NCBI RefSeq assembly: GCF_026151205.1
Contig: NW_026971821.1
Span: 1-37,816, forward strand
From: Bolinopsis microptera
Lineage: Eukaryota; Ctenophora; Tentaculata; Lobata; Bolinopsidae
Direction: 5' to 3'
Length of the DNA stretch: 37,816 nucleotides
The position numbers and the translations under genes were made by a program. Under the pieces are notes generated by a model. That model saw only the letters and a program-made list of their open reading frames with translations. It was not told the origin of the DNA and did no database searches. Within the stretch, counting starts at the first letter, position 1, and each line of letters opens with the position of its first letter. This document shows positions 1-12,265 of the stretch, piece by piece.

Positions 1-2930
1 AAGGGTATTAATTTTTTTGGTTCTTCTTTTACAGTATTTATGTAGTGTCAGTGTTTTTTTTGGCATAAAATGTTGTATTTGTGTTGTTATTGGTCAGATA
101 TGTATTTTTAGTCGTATTTGTATTGGTTTTGGTAATGTAACTTTTTAAAGCTCCTGGGGGGGATTTTTTTGCCAAATTTTTTTCCAATTTGCCCAAAGGG
201 GCCCTTGGAAAATTCCAATACAATTTTTTTTTGGGTTTTAAATGCCCCGTCGAGCCCCAAAACCTTTTTTACATATTTGTCCTTCAAACTTGTAGCTTTT
301 TGACCCATGGAGTGTTGAAAAGCCCTTTTTTTTTTAAGCAATTTGCAGTGTACTTGGCAGTTTTCTTAGTGCCCGGCAGCGTAAAGGGTTTTGGGGGTCC
401 CCTATTAAAACGGATGGTTTACGGCCCGGTGACTGAGATGTTTGCGCGTACTTTTCTGGTGGGTCGGGGGTTAGAAAATTTTAAAATTTTTAGATCTTTA
501 ACTGAAATTGTGGGTTTTTTTTGCATACGCCCCCAAAACACGCCTGGAAAACATTCTGTAAAATCATTGGGGGGGCAAAAAAAACCTCCCCCCATGGGGG
601 TTTTTTGGCCTATAGCCGATTTTATGAGATACAGTTACCCCCGAAAAAGCCATTTAATACATTTTGGACACATTCAAAACCATCGTTATAATTTTATTTT
701 TTTATATAAACCTATGGGGTATTATCAAAAATTCTTCCAAAAAATTTAAAATTGACGATAATGCTTTTTTCCTTAAATTCCGGTACCCTTCCCTTAACTT
801 CTTTTCCCCTTTAAGTTCCCCCTATTTATTTGCCGTAATTCCTTCCAGGACGGTTCTGTGGTATGTGCGGTAAGTTTGACATTTCTAAGACTTTTGTGTG
901 AAAAGAGAAATGGTTTCTCTATGGTATACTCTCCGTAAAGCAAAATCTCCCCCCGCCGCGGGGGACTCTGTAAGCTTTGATCCAATAATCAGACGGGATT
1001 GTAAACCCCTCCGGGCCCCAAAGTCTCATTTTTTTGCTTTGGTTACTGTTTTTTAATACTTGCTGTGTATGTTTAAGCGTACGTGACTGTAGGGCCCCCC
1101 CAAGAAAACGAATCTAAAAGACCGTACCGAATTAAAAGACTTTGGTTTCCAAGAAAGGTAGTTTTCCTTCTTTCTTTATTAAAAATTATCAATTAAGTGG
1201 AACTTTTTTTAAAAAGCTCTTTCCGGACATTTCCCCTTTATAGTCAACATGCTCAAATTACACTGTTGACTCCCTTTTTCTTCTCAACCCCCACCCCTTT
1301 CGCTCGTTTTTTTAAATATAAATGCTTTTTTAATTTTCCCTAGACCCTTCTTTAAAGAATGGGTTTGTAGAAAGGCCCTCACTGTTCCATACCACTAAAG
1401 AAAGGTTAAGTTAACCGTCCCCCTATCTGGGGTTCTAAACTGAAACCCTTACAGCCCCCCCCCTCTACGCTATGACATGGGCCAGACAAATGAACCCAGT
1501 CGTTGGAAAAAAGAATATAAAAATCCCGTATGGAAGCTCCCCTTTAAAGTCGAAACATTATGCCCCGGTCCCTTAAACAGGGAGGACATTGTGGTGGAAT
1601 ACCAGATGCCCCGGTAAGATTGAGGGGCCCCGGGGGGGGGGGGGGGGGGGGGGGGGGGCTTTGGTTCCGCATTCGTGCTGTTAAATATTAATTTATGAAT
1701 TTTGGACATTACTCCCCCAAAAACCATGTTTTTCAATGAGTCCCTGCTTTGATAAGAAGGTAACTGAAACCCTCCTTCCCCATCAGGCGGGTATAATCGT
1801 AAACGGAACAAGGAAGCTAGATATGAGAACAACACGGAAACAGAAAACTTTTTATCCTGCTTTGTAGGGAAGGGTAATGAGCGCAAACAAGGGGCAATCC
1901 CCCCCGCCAAAGGTTGGCCGCGAGGTGGTAAGTTGGTTTATTTCCCGAAATTTTTGTGTTGGCGCCCCGGGGTAGTGTAATAAAGGGCCTGAAAAGTGTG
2001 CGGGCCCCGGAGCGGTAAAGTTTTTGGTTTTACAAACACTTTTTTTTTTAAATAAATTTTTTAATTTTAAAAACGATTTACTAGAAAATTTTGGTATTTA
2101 TTTAAACTTTACCCACCCATCTACAACAACGGCCACACTGACAGAGAGAACCGTTTTTATCTCCCGGGGAACGTTTACTGAAAACCTCCCCCCCACGTCC
2201 CCCACATGGAAACATTGTAAGTCCAGTCTAGATCGAAATAACAGTGGGTAGGTTTACAATTTATGACACCTCCCATTTAAACAATAATAAAAACCTAGTA
2301 CTTGCAGTGTAAATCATACTGCCAGGAAAAATTAATTTTATTATAAAGTCCTAGCTCTAAGTTTTAAATTCCCGTGGTCTTTTTTCCCGGAAATCTCTTA
2401 GATTTTTTCATGTAAAATTGGGAGACTTATCTGGCTATAATTACCTCCTTGCTAGACATAAATTTTTTCTTTTTTCAATGGCCCATAATCATTTAAAATT
2501 TTTGGAGGTTATTTTCCTTTTTTTCCGTTTTAAGTTCAATTTTAAAAAAGTACAGGCTAGCAGGGTTAGTAAAATATTCATGGAATGCCGACGGAACCAT
2601 ATTATTGAATATATTCCTATTTTAACAAATAAAAGCCTAGCCCTAGAAAGCAAACATTTATTTTTATTCTCTTTGATTGCAAGAAATTTGTTACTCAAAT
2701 TGGAAAGAAAAAATAACCATTGAATTTTCTTTAACTTCTTTTAATCTTTCAGTCCTAGATTTTTTTAAAAACTTTGCAGTGGTAACTTTTTCCGACAAGT
2801 TGAATCTACCTTCCCATTTAGTTTTGCCAAAGCTACAGTAATCAGGAACGGTTTTATTCGCTGGTAATCACCCATCCTGAAGCGAAATATAAGCTAGTAC
2901 TACCAGTCCAGTATAAAATTGGAATTAGGG
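1..2930. other. Non-coding flank, moderately homopolymer-distorted; no gene recognised
   Basis: No gene is supported here. Positions 1-130 and about 2030-2930 read almost like ordinary AT-rich animal intergenic DNA. About 131-2000 contains inflated runs of T, G, C and A. The longer open frames (plus strand 189-749 and 2418-2723, minus strand 1470-1910) show no conserved motif and are rich in Phe, Lys, Pro and Leu from the homopolymers. The Pro run in the minus-strand frame is only the poly-G tract read backwards. I see no tRNA, rRNA or retroelement domain. Since the sequence may carry many indels, a real but frame-broken gene cannot be excluded. Confidence 0.6.
1632..1658. repeat. Poly-G tract, 27 nt
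   Basis: An uninterrupted run of 27 G residues preceded by CCCC. It could be a genuine mononucleotide microsatellite, since a similar tract lies in the clean right-hand part of the window. It could also have a wrong length, because the surrounding sequence shows homopolymer distortion. It explains the polyproline stretch in the antisense open frame. Confidence 0.85.
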
Positions 2931-4160
2931 CGATCCTCAAAGGGGGAAAAACAACAAAAGGGGGCTTTCCCCCCCCAAAAACCTCCCGTATCCTTTGCCC
3001 ACCCTTTAAATCCAAAAAAAATAACCCCCAAATTTAAACACTTTTAAACCTTACCCAAAAATGGGCCCCTTTTTTTTTTTTAGGATTTTTTCCCCCCGGA
3101 TTAGTCGCCCCCTAGGGGGAGACTAGGAAAAAACCTTTTAAAAGGGCCCCGACCCCTTTGACCTGGTTTTTTCTACCCCCGGGAAAATTTTTCCCCCGCA
3201 AAACCCTCTTTTCCCCTTTGGTTTTTTGTTGCATGTTCCCCATTTATGTTTTGTTTAACCCCCGTTCCGTTTTAAAAAATTTTTAATTTTAAATTAATTG
3301 CCGGGTTTCCAAAAAATGAGTAGGTAACCCGATTCCCCCGAAAATTTTTTTAATTACCCCCGGTAACCCGGTTCCAGGGTTTTTACCGTTTCCAGGTGAC
3401 AGAATTTACTGTGAAATTTTTTTTTAAAAAGTAAATTTTGATGGGACCCTCCGCCCGAAAACATTGGAAAAAATTTCCCCTTTTCTTTGTAAGGGAAAAA
3501 ATTTTAACCCCCAAAATTATCCCGGTTTTTCCGCCCTTTCCCCAAACCCCCAAAAACCCCCCCGGGGGCTCCCGGGGGAAAGGTTTGGGGGGGCGGCCCC
3601 CCCTTTTGACGACCCCCCGGGGGCCCCCGTTTTGGGGGTTTTAAAGCCAGAGGAATTTTTGGAAAACCCGAACTCCCCCAGGGGCAAACCCCTTTTCCCT
3701 TTAAAACCTTTTTGTAAACCTTTATTTCTTAAAAAATTCTTTTCCCCCCAATTTCCCCCCCAAACCCCCTCCCAACCCGGGCCCCCAAAAGGGGGCGGGG
3801 CGGGACCTAAGAAAACGTGTTTTTTCACCGCGTCCCACCCCCATCAGGGGCACCCCCCGCGAACCTCAGGAAAAAAATCCCAGGGCCCTTCCCAACCCTT
3901 CCCGGTCCCCCCCATGTCCCAGAATTTGGGGTCCCCGGGGGTTGGGGGGGAATGGGGGGAAACTTGGGGGGAAGGGAGGGGGGGTAAACTTTTTTCTTTT
4001 TTTTTCTTTAACCTGGAAAGGGGGTTTTTTTTCCTTTTTTTTAATTATATGCCAAATTTTTGGGGCGGTTTTTTCGTAAACCCAAAAAGGTTTTTTTGTC
4101 CCCCAAAAGATTTGTCCCCCAATAATTTTTTTTCAAAATTTAACTTTTAACGGGGCATTT
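2931..4160. other. Severely homopolymer-distorted sequence, no gene
   Basis: From about 2930 the sequence becomes a chain of runs of 3-10 identical bases, with few normal trinucleotides between them. Open frames such as plus 3464-4150 and minus 3517-3828 overlap each other and encode Pro/Gly/Phe/Lys-rich peptides without any family motif. They are translations of CCC, GGG, TTT and AAA. Nothing else is recognisable. Confidence 0.7.
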
Positions 4161-4164
4161 AAAA

Positions 4165-4345
4165 ATGGTGGGGGAGGGGGGGTGGTTGGGGGGCGGGGAG
4201 GTGGGGCGGGGGGGGGAGGTTGGGGGTAGTGGTTTGTGGGGGGTGGTTTTGGGGGGGTGGAGGGGGAAAGGGGGGAGGGGGTGGGTGGTGGGCGGGGGTG
4301 GGGTGGTTTTGGGGCCCGGGGGTGGGTTTAAAGGAAAAGATTTTT
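4165..4345. repeat. G-rich low-complexity tract (GGGT/GGGGA type)
   Basis: About 170 nt of the plus strand consist almost only of G with isolated T, A and a few C, in units such as GGGGTGG and GGGGAGG. The minus strand is correspondingly C-only. Such a tract contains many groups of three or more Gs at short spacing, the pattern that can form G-quadruplexes. Both overlapping open frames (Gly/Val/Trp on plus, Pro/His on minus) come only from this composition. Individual run lengths are doubtful because neighbouring sequence is homopolymer-distorted. Confidence 0.75.
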
Positions 4346-4867
4346 TTTTTTAAAAACCCCAAACGGAATCGGCCCCTGGGCCCCCAGAGTAAACTTTAAC
4401 GAGGCCCTTTTTTGGGTTTTCCAGGGCTTTCCCAAATAAGCCCGAACCGGGTTTGTGTTTTGCTTTTCCCAGATAAAAAGAATGCCCCTTTTAGAAAAAG
4501 CTTTTTACTTTTTAAAACCCTAAAATTAAGTTAATTACAATTTTAAAAGTAGCGACCCTTGAAAAAATAAAATTAAATTTTTTAAAATTTGTAAGCCATA
4601 AAATGATTTGGGAAATATTTTTTTTTTTTTGAAATTTATGTAAAAGAAATTTAAATTTTTTTTTTGGGGGACCAATGTCGATTTTGGGGAAAATTTTTCC
4701 CAAAGGCAAAAAACCCCAAAAGGGGTTTTTTTTTTGCCCTTGGGTTTTTAAAACCGGGTTTTAAAAAATTTTTCCCAAAGCCCCAAAACCCTTATTTCCT
4801 TTTTTCCCCCGGTTACTTTTTTTTTTCTAAGGGTATAGGGTTTAAATTTCTAGGGACTAGTGTTCCC

Positions 4868-5143
4868 CAGGTTACCCAGGTTTTTAAATAGGTTAAATAG
4901 GGTTTTTCAGGTTTTCTGGGTTTTTTCTTTGGTTTTTCTAGGTTTTCTAGGTTTTTCTAAAAGGTTTTCTAGGGTTAAAAAGGTTTTTCTGGGTTTTTTA
5001 GATTAAATTGGTTCTATTTTTTAGGGTTCCCAAGGGTTTCCTTTGGTTTTTAGGTTACCCGGGTTTCCCGGGTTCCCGGTTACCAAAGGTTTTTTAGGTT
5101 TTTTTCCGGTTTCCAAAGGGTTCCCCGGTTTCCAGGTAACCCG
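4868..5143. repeat. Degenerate short tandem repeat, core AGGTTTTTCT
   Basis: The segment is made of imperfect head-to-tail copies of a roughly 10-13 nt unit resembling AGGTTTTTCT or AGGTTACCC, for example around 4898-4980. Unit lengths vary through T-run and A-run length changes, so the period cannot be fixed by eye. The same core recurs at about 11.44-12.26 kb, which points to one dispersed minisatellite family. Confidence 0.65.
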
Positions 5144-8100
5144 TTTTTTTTTAAATTTTTAAAAAAACCACGCTTTTCTTAAAACCCTTTTTTTTTTTTT
5201 GGGTTGTTTTTATACTCCTTTTTTTTTTTTTTAAAACTAATCTGTAAAAAACCCCGCAACCATAAAAATGATGATTGAGCAAACACTGAAAAAAAATGAA
5301 AACCAAATTTTGAATTTTTGGGGTTTTTTTTTGTTTCTGAAGGGTTTAAAAAGGAATTTTTTTTTTTTTCCTTTTTGGGAGTAATTGTAAGTATTTTTGG
5401 GAAAAACAAGGGGCCCGAAATCCCCCTTTCAGATGCCCCAAAACCCCGTTTAAAAACCTTTTCCCGGGGCCCCCCCCCTTTGGGGGGGGGAAACCAGTCC
5501 TTTTTCCCTTTTGTGAACCCCCCTGTAAAAGAAAAAGGGCCAAAAAGGGGACCCCCCTAACCCAAAAAAAACCAAAAGGAAAAAAACCGGGTTTTGGGTC
5601 CCCGGGCCATGCCTTTGTTACCTTTTCGCCGCTGGCCGCCTCCCGTTCCCCAAAACCAAAAGGTTAAATTTTATGAAAAATTTTGGGGAAAATTTTTTAT
5701 TCCCATGTTGCCCTTTTTGAATTTTTGGGATTTATTTAATTTTTTTTATTTTCCCCTTTAAGGGGGTTTTTTTTCGTATTCACAGCCCCCAAATTTGCAA
5801 AAACCAAAATTTTTCTTCCAAAAGGGTTTTTTAAAACCTTTTAAAAAAAAAAACCCATTTCCGAAAATCCCTTTTAAAATATTTTAATTTTTACTTAAAA
5901 AAGGGGCCCTCTACTCCCAAAAAGGGAAGGGGTTTTCCCCCCCTTTTTTTCCCGACTTTTTTTTTCCATGTCTAAATTAAATATTTATTCCCGGGTTTGG
6001 GTTTTAAAAAACCAAATACGATTGTTTTTTTTAAGCAAAAAATTAAGAACGTCCCGTCAAAATTTAAAAAAACCGGGGGAATTTAAAAAAAATCCCCAGG
6101 AAAAAAAAGGGGAAATTTTTTTTTGGGGGAAAGGGGCGTATCAGGATAAAAATTCCTTTTCCTATCCAACGTTTTTTGAAACCCCAATTCCCCTTTTCCC
6201 GTTTTTTGGGGGGAACAAAATTTAAACCCTTTTCGCCCCCCGGTTTAAACAATCCAAAACCCCCCAAAATTTTTTTTGGGTTTTTTTTTGGAGCTTTAAA
6301 AATCCCCAAAATCCTCCCCCCTTTTGGGGCCCCCCCACCCCATCCGGGTAAAAAACCCCCCCCCAAAGGTGATAAACCCCCCCCAAAATAAAATTAAAAA
6401 CCCAAAAAAAAATAAAACTTTCCCCTTTGCAAAAAACCCAAAAGCTTTTTAAAATTTAAATTTAAATTAAAATCCCTCCGAACCCTTTGTGGGAAAAATT
6501 TTGCCCCCCCGGGGGGGGCAAAAACCCCTTTTTTTAAAATTTCTAAAAAAGGAAAAAAAGGAAATAAAAAAACTTTTTTCGCCCTTCCGTCCAATGGACC
6601 CCCTTTGGCCCTAAAACTTCTTTTGGTTTGGGGTCAGACCCCCCCCAAAGAAACTAGGGGCAAAATTGGGAGAGCTGGAAAATTTCCTTTTAAGAGGCTT
6701 TTGGGGCCCCCCCAATTTAAAAAAAAGGTAAAAAAAAGTTTTTAATTTTTTATTTTTTTTTTTTTAAAAATGTTTTAGAGCCAAATGATTTTATAACCCA
6801 AAAAAATTTTTTTAATAAAAAAGCCCTTTTTTTTTCATTAAAAAAAAAATTTGAATCTCCTTTGAAAATTTCCCGTTTGTTGACAAACCCCGTCAGCAGC
6901 TCCCGAAAATGGGTTTTGGGAGAAAAAGGTAAAGCCTCTTATTTGGGGCACCCGTTAAAATTTTAACGGTGGTTTTTTACGGGGCCTTTTCCCCAAGTCC
7001 CTTTTTTTTTCCACTTTTTTTGTCCCCCTTTTTTGTTTTTTCCCGCAACTTTTTTTTGGGTTCCCAAAAGAGGCCTCAAAAAGGGGAAAAAGTAATTGGG
7101 GTAAGTTTAAAATTAGCACTAGGAAATCAAAAAAAGGGAAAAAAATTTTATTTTTTGGCATAAAAACCCAAAATTCCCTTTTTTCAAAAAGAGTTTTTTA
7201 AAAAAAAACTTAAAAAATTTTTTTTTAAAAACCCGGCCCCCAAAGTAACCCAGGGATGATAGAATTTAAAAAACGTTTCCCCCTTTTCTGTTTTTCCCCT
7301 GGTTCCCCTTTCCCCCCCTCATCCCCCTTCCCCCCCCCCTTCCTCGTTGGCTCCTCCGGCCCCCCAAAACACCAAATAAACCCCAAAAAAATTACATCAA
7401 CCCTTCCCCGGACAAACCCCCTTTTTTGGCCCCCCTTCCCTTTTTTTGGGGGGGGGTTTGGGAAGGGCCCAACAGATTTTAGGGGGACTCGTAAAGCCCG
7501 GAAATGTACCCCCAAATTTTTTTTTGGGGGAATTAAACGTGGATATTATCGTCCCCCTTTCTTTTTTTTCCCCCCCAAACATTTTTCATGGATCCTTTTT
7601 TTTCCGCCCCCCCCCCCTTTTTCCCTTTTTTTTTTAATTTAGCTCTTATTTTAAACGGGTAAAAACGGTTTTTTCCGTGTTTCCCCTTTTTTTTACGGAT
7701 ACCAAGAGGGTTTTTTTAATTTACCCTAAACTGAAAAAAAATTAAAGTTCCAAAATGACAAATGCCCCCAAGATTAGGGGCCCTTTTTCACCGAAAAAAA
7801 ATCTGTTTTTCTTTTAATAAAAATCATATTCCCCTAAACTCCCCAATTAAAAACGTGTACAAGGTTTGCTTTTCCTCTTTTCGAGGCCGGGGTTTAAAAA
7901 TTCCCTTTGGGGGGCCAAATCAAAAAGGTTTTGGGGGGCCTGGTTTTGGGGGAAAACTCTCCCCAAAAAATAATCCCTTTTCTTTTCCTTTTTCCCCTGT
8001 TTTTTTTGCCTTTCCCCCGGGTAGCCAAACCCGTAAAAAAACCGTCCGGGTATTTCCTCCTTTTTTGGTTTAAACGGCCAAAAGTTTATTTTTTTTGATA

Positions 8101-10692
8101 AAAGACCCCAAAAATCTTAAACGAAAACCCAAAATTACCCCCCACTTTAAAATTGCAGCATGAACTGTTTTAAATATTAGACGTTTAAAAAGGTTTGGTT
8201 TTCCCCCAAACCCTTTTTAAATTTCCACGGAAAAAAATACCAGCCCCTTTTTTTTTTTCGGGATTAAAAAATAAAACTTTTAAAATTTTTATTTTTTTTT
8301 TCCCCCTTTTTCCACCAATTTTTTTTTTACCAATTAAAATTTTTAAATTCCCCATCTTTTCCCAAATATGTTTTTTAAAATTAGTCCCCAAAACCTTCAA
8401 ATAAAATCCTTTTTTTTTTTCCTCAGTTTCTCGGGGTGCCCTTTTTGGGAACGAAAGTTTTGGATTATTTGGACTAATTTTTTCCCCGGAAAAAAAAAAT
8501 TGAATCCCCCCCGATTCCCCCCGGAAGGGGAAAAAACCCTTTTGGGGGAAAAAAAAACTTTTGGGGGGGTTAAAATGAATCCCGCAGCCTATTGCTTTTT
8601 CCCAAAAAAAATTTGGTGCGAAGGGGTCCCAAAAACCATAACCAAGGAAAAACCTTGTGAGAAAAAATTTTTTGGTTTTGTTTTATTTTAAGTTGGGATT
8701 TTTGGGACCCCAAAAAATTGGGGGGTTTTTTAACCTTTTTGTGGGTTTAATTTTTTTTACCTTTAGGCAGGTTTTTTATTTTGTTTATTTATTATTTAAA
8801 ACCCGCAAATTTTCCCCAAATTTTAGCATTAGTCCCCCCCCCGGGCCCATCTCCCCCCCCTTTCATGCTCAAAAGAAAAAGTATTGGGTTTTTTGGCCAT
8901 CAATCTGTTTAAGAGGTCCCCATTTTTTTTGGTTTAATTTAAGGCAGCTAGGGGGGGGCCTTTTTTTTTCCGGGCATTTTTTTTTTTTAGGTTTTGACGA
9001 TTTTTAAAAACCCTTTTCGGCCCGGCCCTTTTTAAATTTTTTTAACTTTTTTTTCCCTGTTAAAATCCCCGTTTTTTGAAAAAATTTTTTCCCCAGAGGA
9101 GGGAAAAAAAAAAAAACCCAAAAAAAAAATTAAAATTTTTTTTTTGGGGGGTGACAAAGTTTCCCCCAACCCTGCCTTTTAAAAAGGGTTAAATAAAATT
9201 TTCCAAATTAAAAACCCAACCCTTTTTTATTACTTTTTTTTTTTTTAAAAAAACCCGTTTTAAAATTTTTAAATTTTTTAAAATACTTTTTCCCCCCCCC
9301 CCAAAATTTTTTTTTTTTTTTTTACCCGGCTCCATTTCCCAAAATTTTTCCACTAATTTTGGTTTACAATTTCCCTTTTTATAACCCCAACCCCTCAAGG
9401 GTTTTAAATTTGGTTTTTTGGTGGGAGGTTTTTCCCAGGGCCTTTGATTTTGGGTTTTGAGTTTTTTTAAAGGGCCCCTTTCCCATAATTCCCCCCCTTT
9501 TTTTAAAACCCCTTTTGACAGTCCCCCCCTTTTTCCGGAAACCCTTTTTAAAAATTTTTTAAAACTTACCCCGTGGGAAAAATGAACGGGGCTTTAAAAA
9601 GAGTAAAACCCCAAAAGGGAAGAATTTTTAAATTTCCCCCGGGAAAAAATTTTTTAAAAAAAATTTTTTGGGGGGGGGAAAAAGGGAAAAAGGAAATTAA
9701 TTTGGGGGGGAGAAAATTTGGAAAAAAGAGAAATTTTTCTGAGAAATAAACAGGGGGGCGAAATTTCCTGAAGAAAAAAAAAGAATATTTCCTTTTTGGG
9801 CCCCAAACTTAGCATAAATTACCCAGTAGAGAAAAAATTTTTAAAAACAAAAAAAATAAGTTTTAACAGAAACCCGTAAAAATTAAAAAACCCATTTGGG
9901 TAGTGTTGGTGCCCGAGAAACGAGGAAAAATTTTTTTTTTTAAAGGGAAACCCCAAAAAGGGCGTTTCCCAACCCAAAAGGGAACAAAGGCTTTCCCCTC
10001 CCCCTAGTTTAAAAATTTTGATTTTCTTGGAAAAAAAGTCCCCCCAGAGAAAAATGGGAAAATGGTTTTTGAACAAACCCCCCGGAAAACCCTTTTATAT
10101 TTTTTTTTGGTTTGGTTTACCCCTTTTAAAAAATTTTTTTGGGAACCCCATGTTTTAAACACCAAAATTTTTCCCCCAAAAAAACTGGGGGCCCCAAAAA
10201 TTTTTTGCCATTAAATTTTTTTTTTCCCAAAAAAAAATAACTTTTTTTTGAAAAGTTTTTGGTATTGCTTTTTATTTTTTTTAAAATTTTTTAAAATTTT
10301 AATCCCCCTTCCCCCCCCCTTTCCAAATTTTTTTTTTTTGGGCTCCCTTCCCCACACTTAAATTTTTTTAATTTTAAAATTTGTTTTTATTTCTTATTTT
10401 TGAAAAATCTAAAAACCTTGAAATTTTCATTTAAATTTTAAGAGCAAAATTGTCCCCCCAAAATTTTTTCCCCCCCCCCCCAAAACCCCAAAAAAACCCA
10501 AATTTTTCCCCCCAAATTTAATTTGTTTTTTCAAAAATTTTTTTTGAGCCCCAAAAAATTTTTGGCACCCCAAAAATTTTTTGGGAACTAAGGTTCCCAA
10601 AAAGGGGAAAAAAAGGGGTTTTTTTTTAAATTTTTCCTAGTGGAATTTTTTTTTAAAACCAAAAAAAACTATGGGAAAACCAAAATTTCGGA
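5144..10692. other. Severely homopolymer-distorted sequence, no gene
   Basis: Continuous runs of A, T, C and G dominate. Many open frames of 60-128 codons occur on both strands at once (for example plus 7256-7642 opposite minus 7225-7515). They share one composition (Phe, Lys, Pro, Gly, Asn, Leu) and no motif, so I reject all of them. No RNA gene, inverted terminal repeat or recognisable transposon protein is visible. Frameshifting indels would hide any real gene. Confidence 0.65.
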
Positions 10693-10715
10693 GGGGGGGG
10701 GGGGGGGGGGGGGGG
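10693..10715. repeat. Poly-G tract, 23 nt
   Basis: An uninterrupted run of 23 G residues, preceded by GGA. Together with the tracts at 1632-1658 and 36664-36695 it suggests that long poly-G is a recurrent genomic feature of this organism or assembly. Its exact length is uncertain in this context. Confidence 0.8.
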
Positions 10716-11439
10716 TTAAAAAATTTTGGGCCAAAAGGGATTTTCGTAATAGACTCCTTTAAAGTAAAAACGGTGCAAGAAATAATTTTTTCGATTTTGG
10801 TTTTAAAAATTTTAAAAAGTTCCCCGGAAAATTTCCCTTTAATTATTTGCTCCCTTTCCTTTAAAAAAGTAATTTTGTAACGCTATTTGTGGGGAGAAGG
10901 GTTTTACCTTTTTACCTAATTAATACTATATCTTATTTTTTTTTGGTTTGTTTTGGCCCCCTGAAAACTATTAAAAAAACATAAAAATTTAAAATGAAAA
11001 AATTTAAACAAAACATTTCGTAAAAGGGCCAGTGTAAGTTTTTTTCCGCCCCTTTTTAGTCCCAAAATAAAAAAGACACCGGACTCCAAAAAATTTTGGG
11101 CCGGTTTTCTTCTTTTTAATGGCTTGTAAAACCCCCCCCCTTTTTTTATTTTTTCTTAAAGATTTTTAATCTGTTTTTTTAAGCACCAACAGTCCTGGAA
11201 AACCCCGATAACAACCCCCCCAAGGTTTAGTTTCATGCTTTTTCAAAGTGTCCCGGGGTCGTTTTAAAATAGGGCAAAAAATAAAAAAGATTAAGTAAAA
11301 GGCGTTTTTTTCCCCACACCCGGCCCGAAAGAAGCCCATGACTTGTTTTTTCTTCCCTTAAAACTGGGGAAGGGAAAGGGGGTTTTAGATGCCCCGAAAT
11401 ATTTTTTTGGCACTGGTGGAGGCCCCTGTTTTCCCTTTC

Positions 11440-12265
11440 TTTGGGGGTTTCAAAAGGGTTTTTCTTTAAAAGGTTTTTTCCCAAAAGGTTTTCTAAAAAA
11501 AGGTTTTTCAAAAAAGGGTTAATTTAAAAGGGGTTTCAAAAGGTTTAAATAGGGTTTCTAAGGGGAAAAAAGGGGTTTTTCCTAATAGGGTTTCTAAGGG
11601 TTTTTCTAAAAAATTACTAAGGGTTCTAAGAGGGGTTTCCTAAAGGTTTTTTCTAAAAGGGGTTTCTTTTCGAAAAAAGGTTTTTTCTAAAAAGGGTTTT
11701 TTCCCAAGGGTTTTTTAAGAGGTTTTCACGGTTGGTTTCCCCAAAGGTTTTTTAAAAAAGGTTAAAAGAGGTTTCCCCAAAAGGTTTTAAATGTTTAAAA
11801 GAAATTTACTAAGAAAATTTTCTAAGAGGTTGCTAAAAAAAGGTTTCTTTGGGGGGTTTTCCAAAGAGGTTCTAAGAGGTTTTTTTAAAAAGGGTTTTCT
11901 AAGAGGTTTTTTTCCCAAAGGTTTCTAAGAATTTTTCCCAAAAAAAAATTTTTAAAAAAGGTTTTTTTAAAGGAGTTTTTTTTTCCCAAAAAAAAAAGGG
12001 GTTAACCCAAGGAGGTTTCCAAGAAGGGTTTTCTAAGGGTTTCCAAAAGGTTTTCTGGGGGGGTTTTTCCCAAGGGGGAAAAAAAAAGAGGTTACCCAAG
12101 AGGTTACCCAAAGTTTAAAAAAAGGGTTTTAAAAGAAAGGTTTTTTAAAGGGGGCCCAAAAAGGTTTTCTAAAAGGTTTGGGTAAGAGGTTTTTTTAAAA
12201 ATTTTTTAAGAGGGGTTCCTAAAAGGTTTTTTTAAAAAGGTTTTTTTTTGGAGGTTTACTAAAAA
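11440..12265. repeat. Long degenerate tandem array, core AAGAGGTTTTCT
   Basis: About 0.8 kb is built of imperfect copies of a unit near 11-13 nt with the consensus AAGAGGTTTTCT or AAAAGGTTTTTCT. Clear copies lie at about 11830-11910 and 12000-12060. Variation is mostly in the length of A, T, C and G runs, as expected if a simple array were mis-called. The core matches the array at 4868-5143. An open frame on the minus strand (11899-12111) is just the repeat translated and is rich in Lys, Pro, Phe and Trp. Confidence 0.75.

Noticed and set aside
189-749. 186-codon plus-strand open frame near the left end
   Set aside because: Phe/Lys/Pro-rich peptide with no conserved motif, lying in homopolymer-distorted DNA; most residues come from TTT, AAA and CCC runs.
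1470-1910. Minus-strand frame with a polyproline segment, resembling a proline-rich protein
   Set aside because: The polyproline is the 27-nt poly-G read on the opposite strand; the rest has no family resemblance.
3464-4150. 228-codon plus-strand frame, Pro/Gly-rich, collagen-like at first sight
   Set aside because: No Gly-X-Y periodicity, and it is overlapped by an equally long frame on the other strand; composition is explained by C and G runs.
4868-5143. Possible telomeric or interstitial telomere repeat (TTAGGG-like pieces)
   Set aside because: TAGGG and GGGTT pieces occur, but the dominant unit is AGGTTTTTCT, with no regular hexamer.
11899-12111. Trp/Lys/Pro repeat protein on the minus strand
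   Set aside because: It is a translation of the degenerate tandem array with irregular unit length, not a maintained coding repeat.
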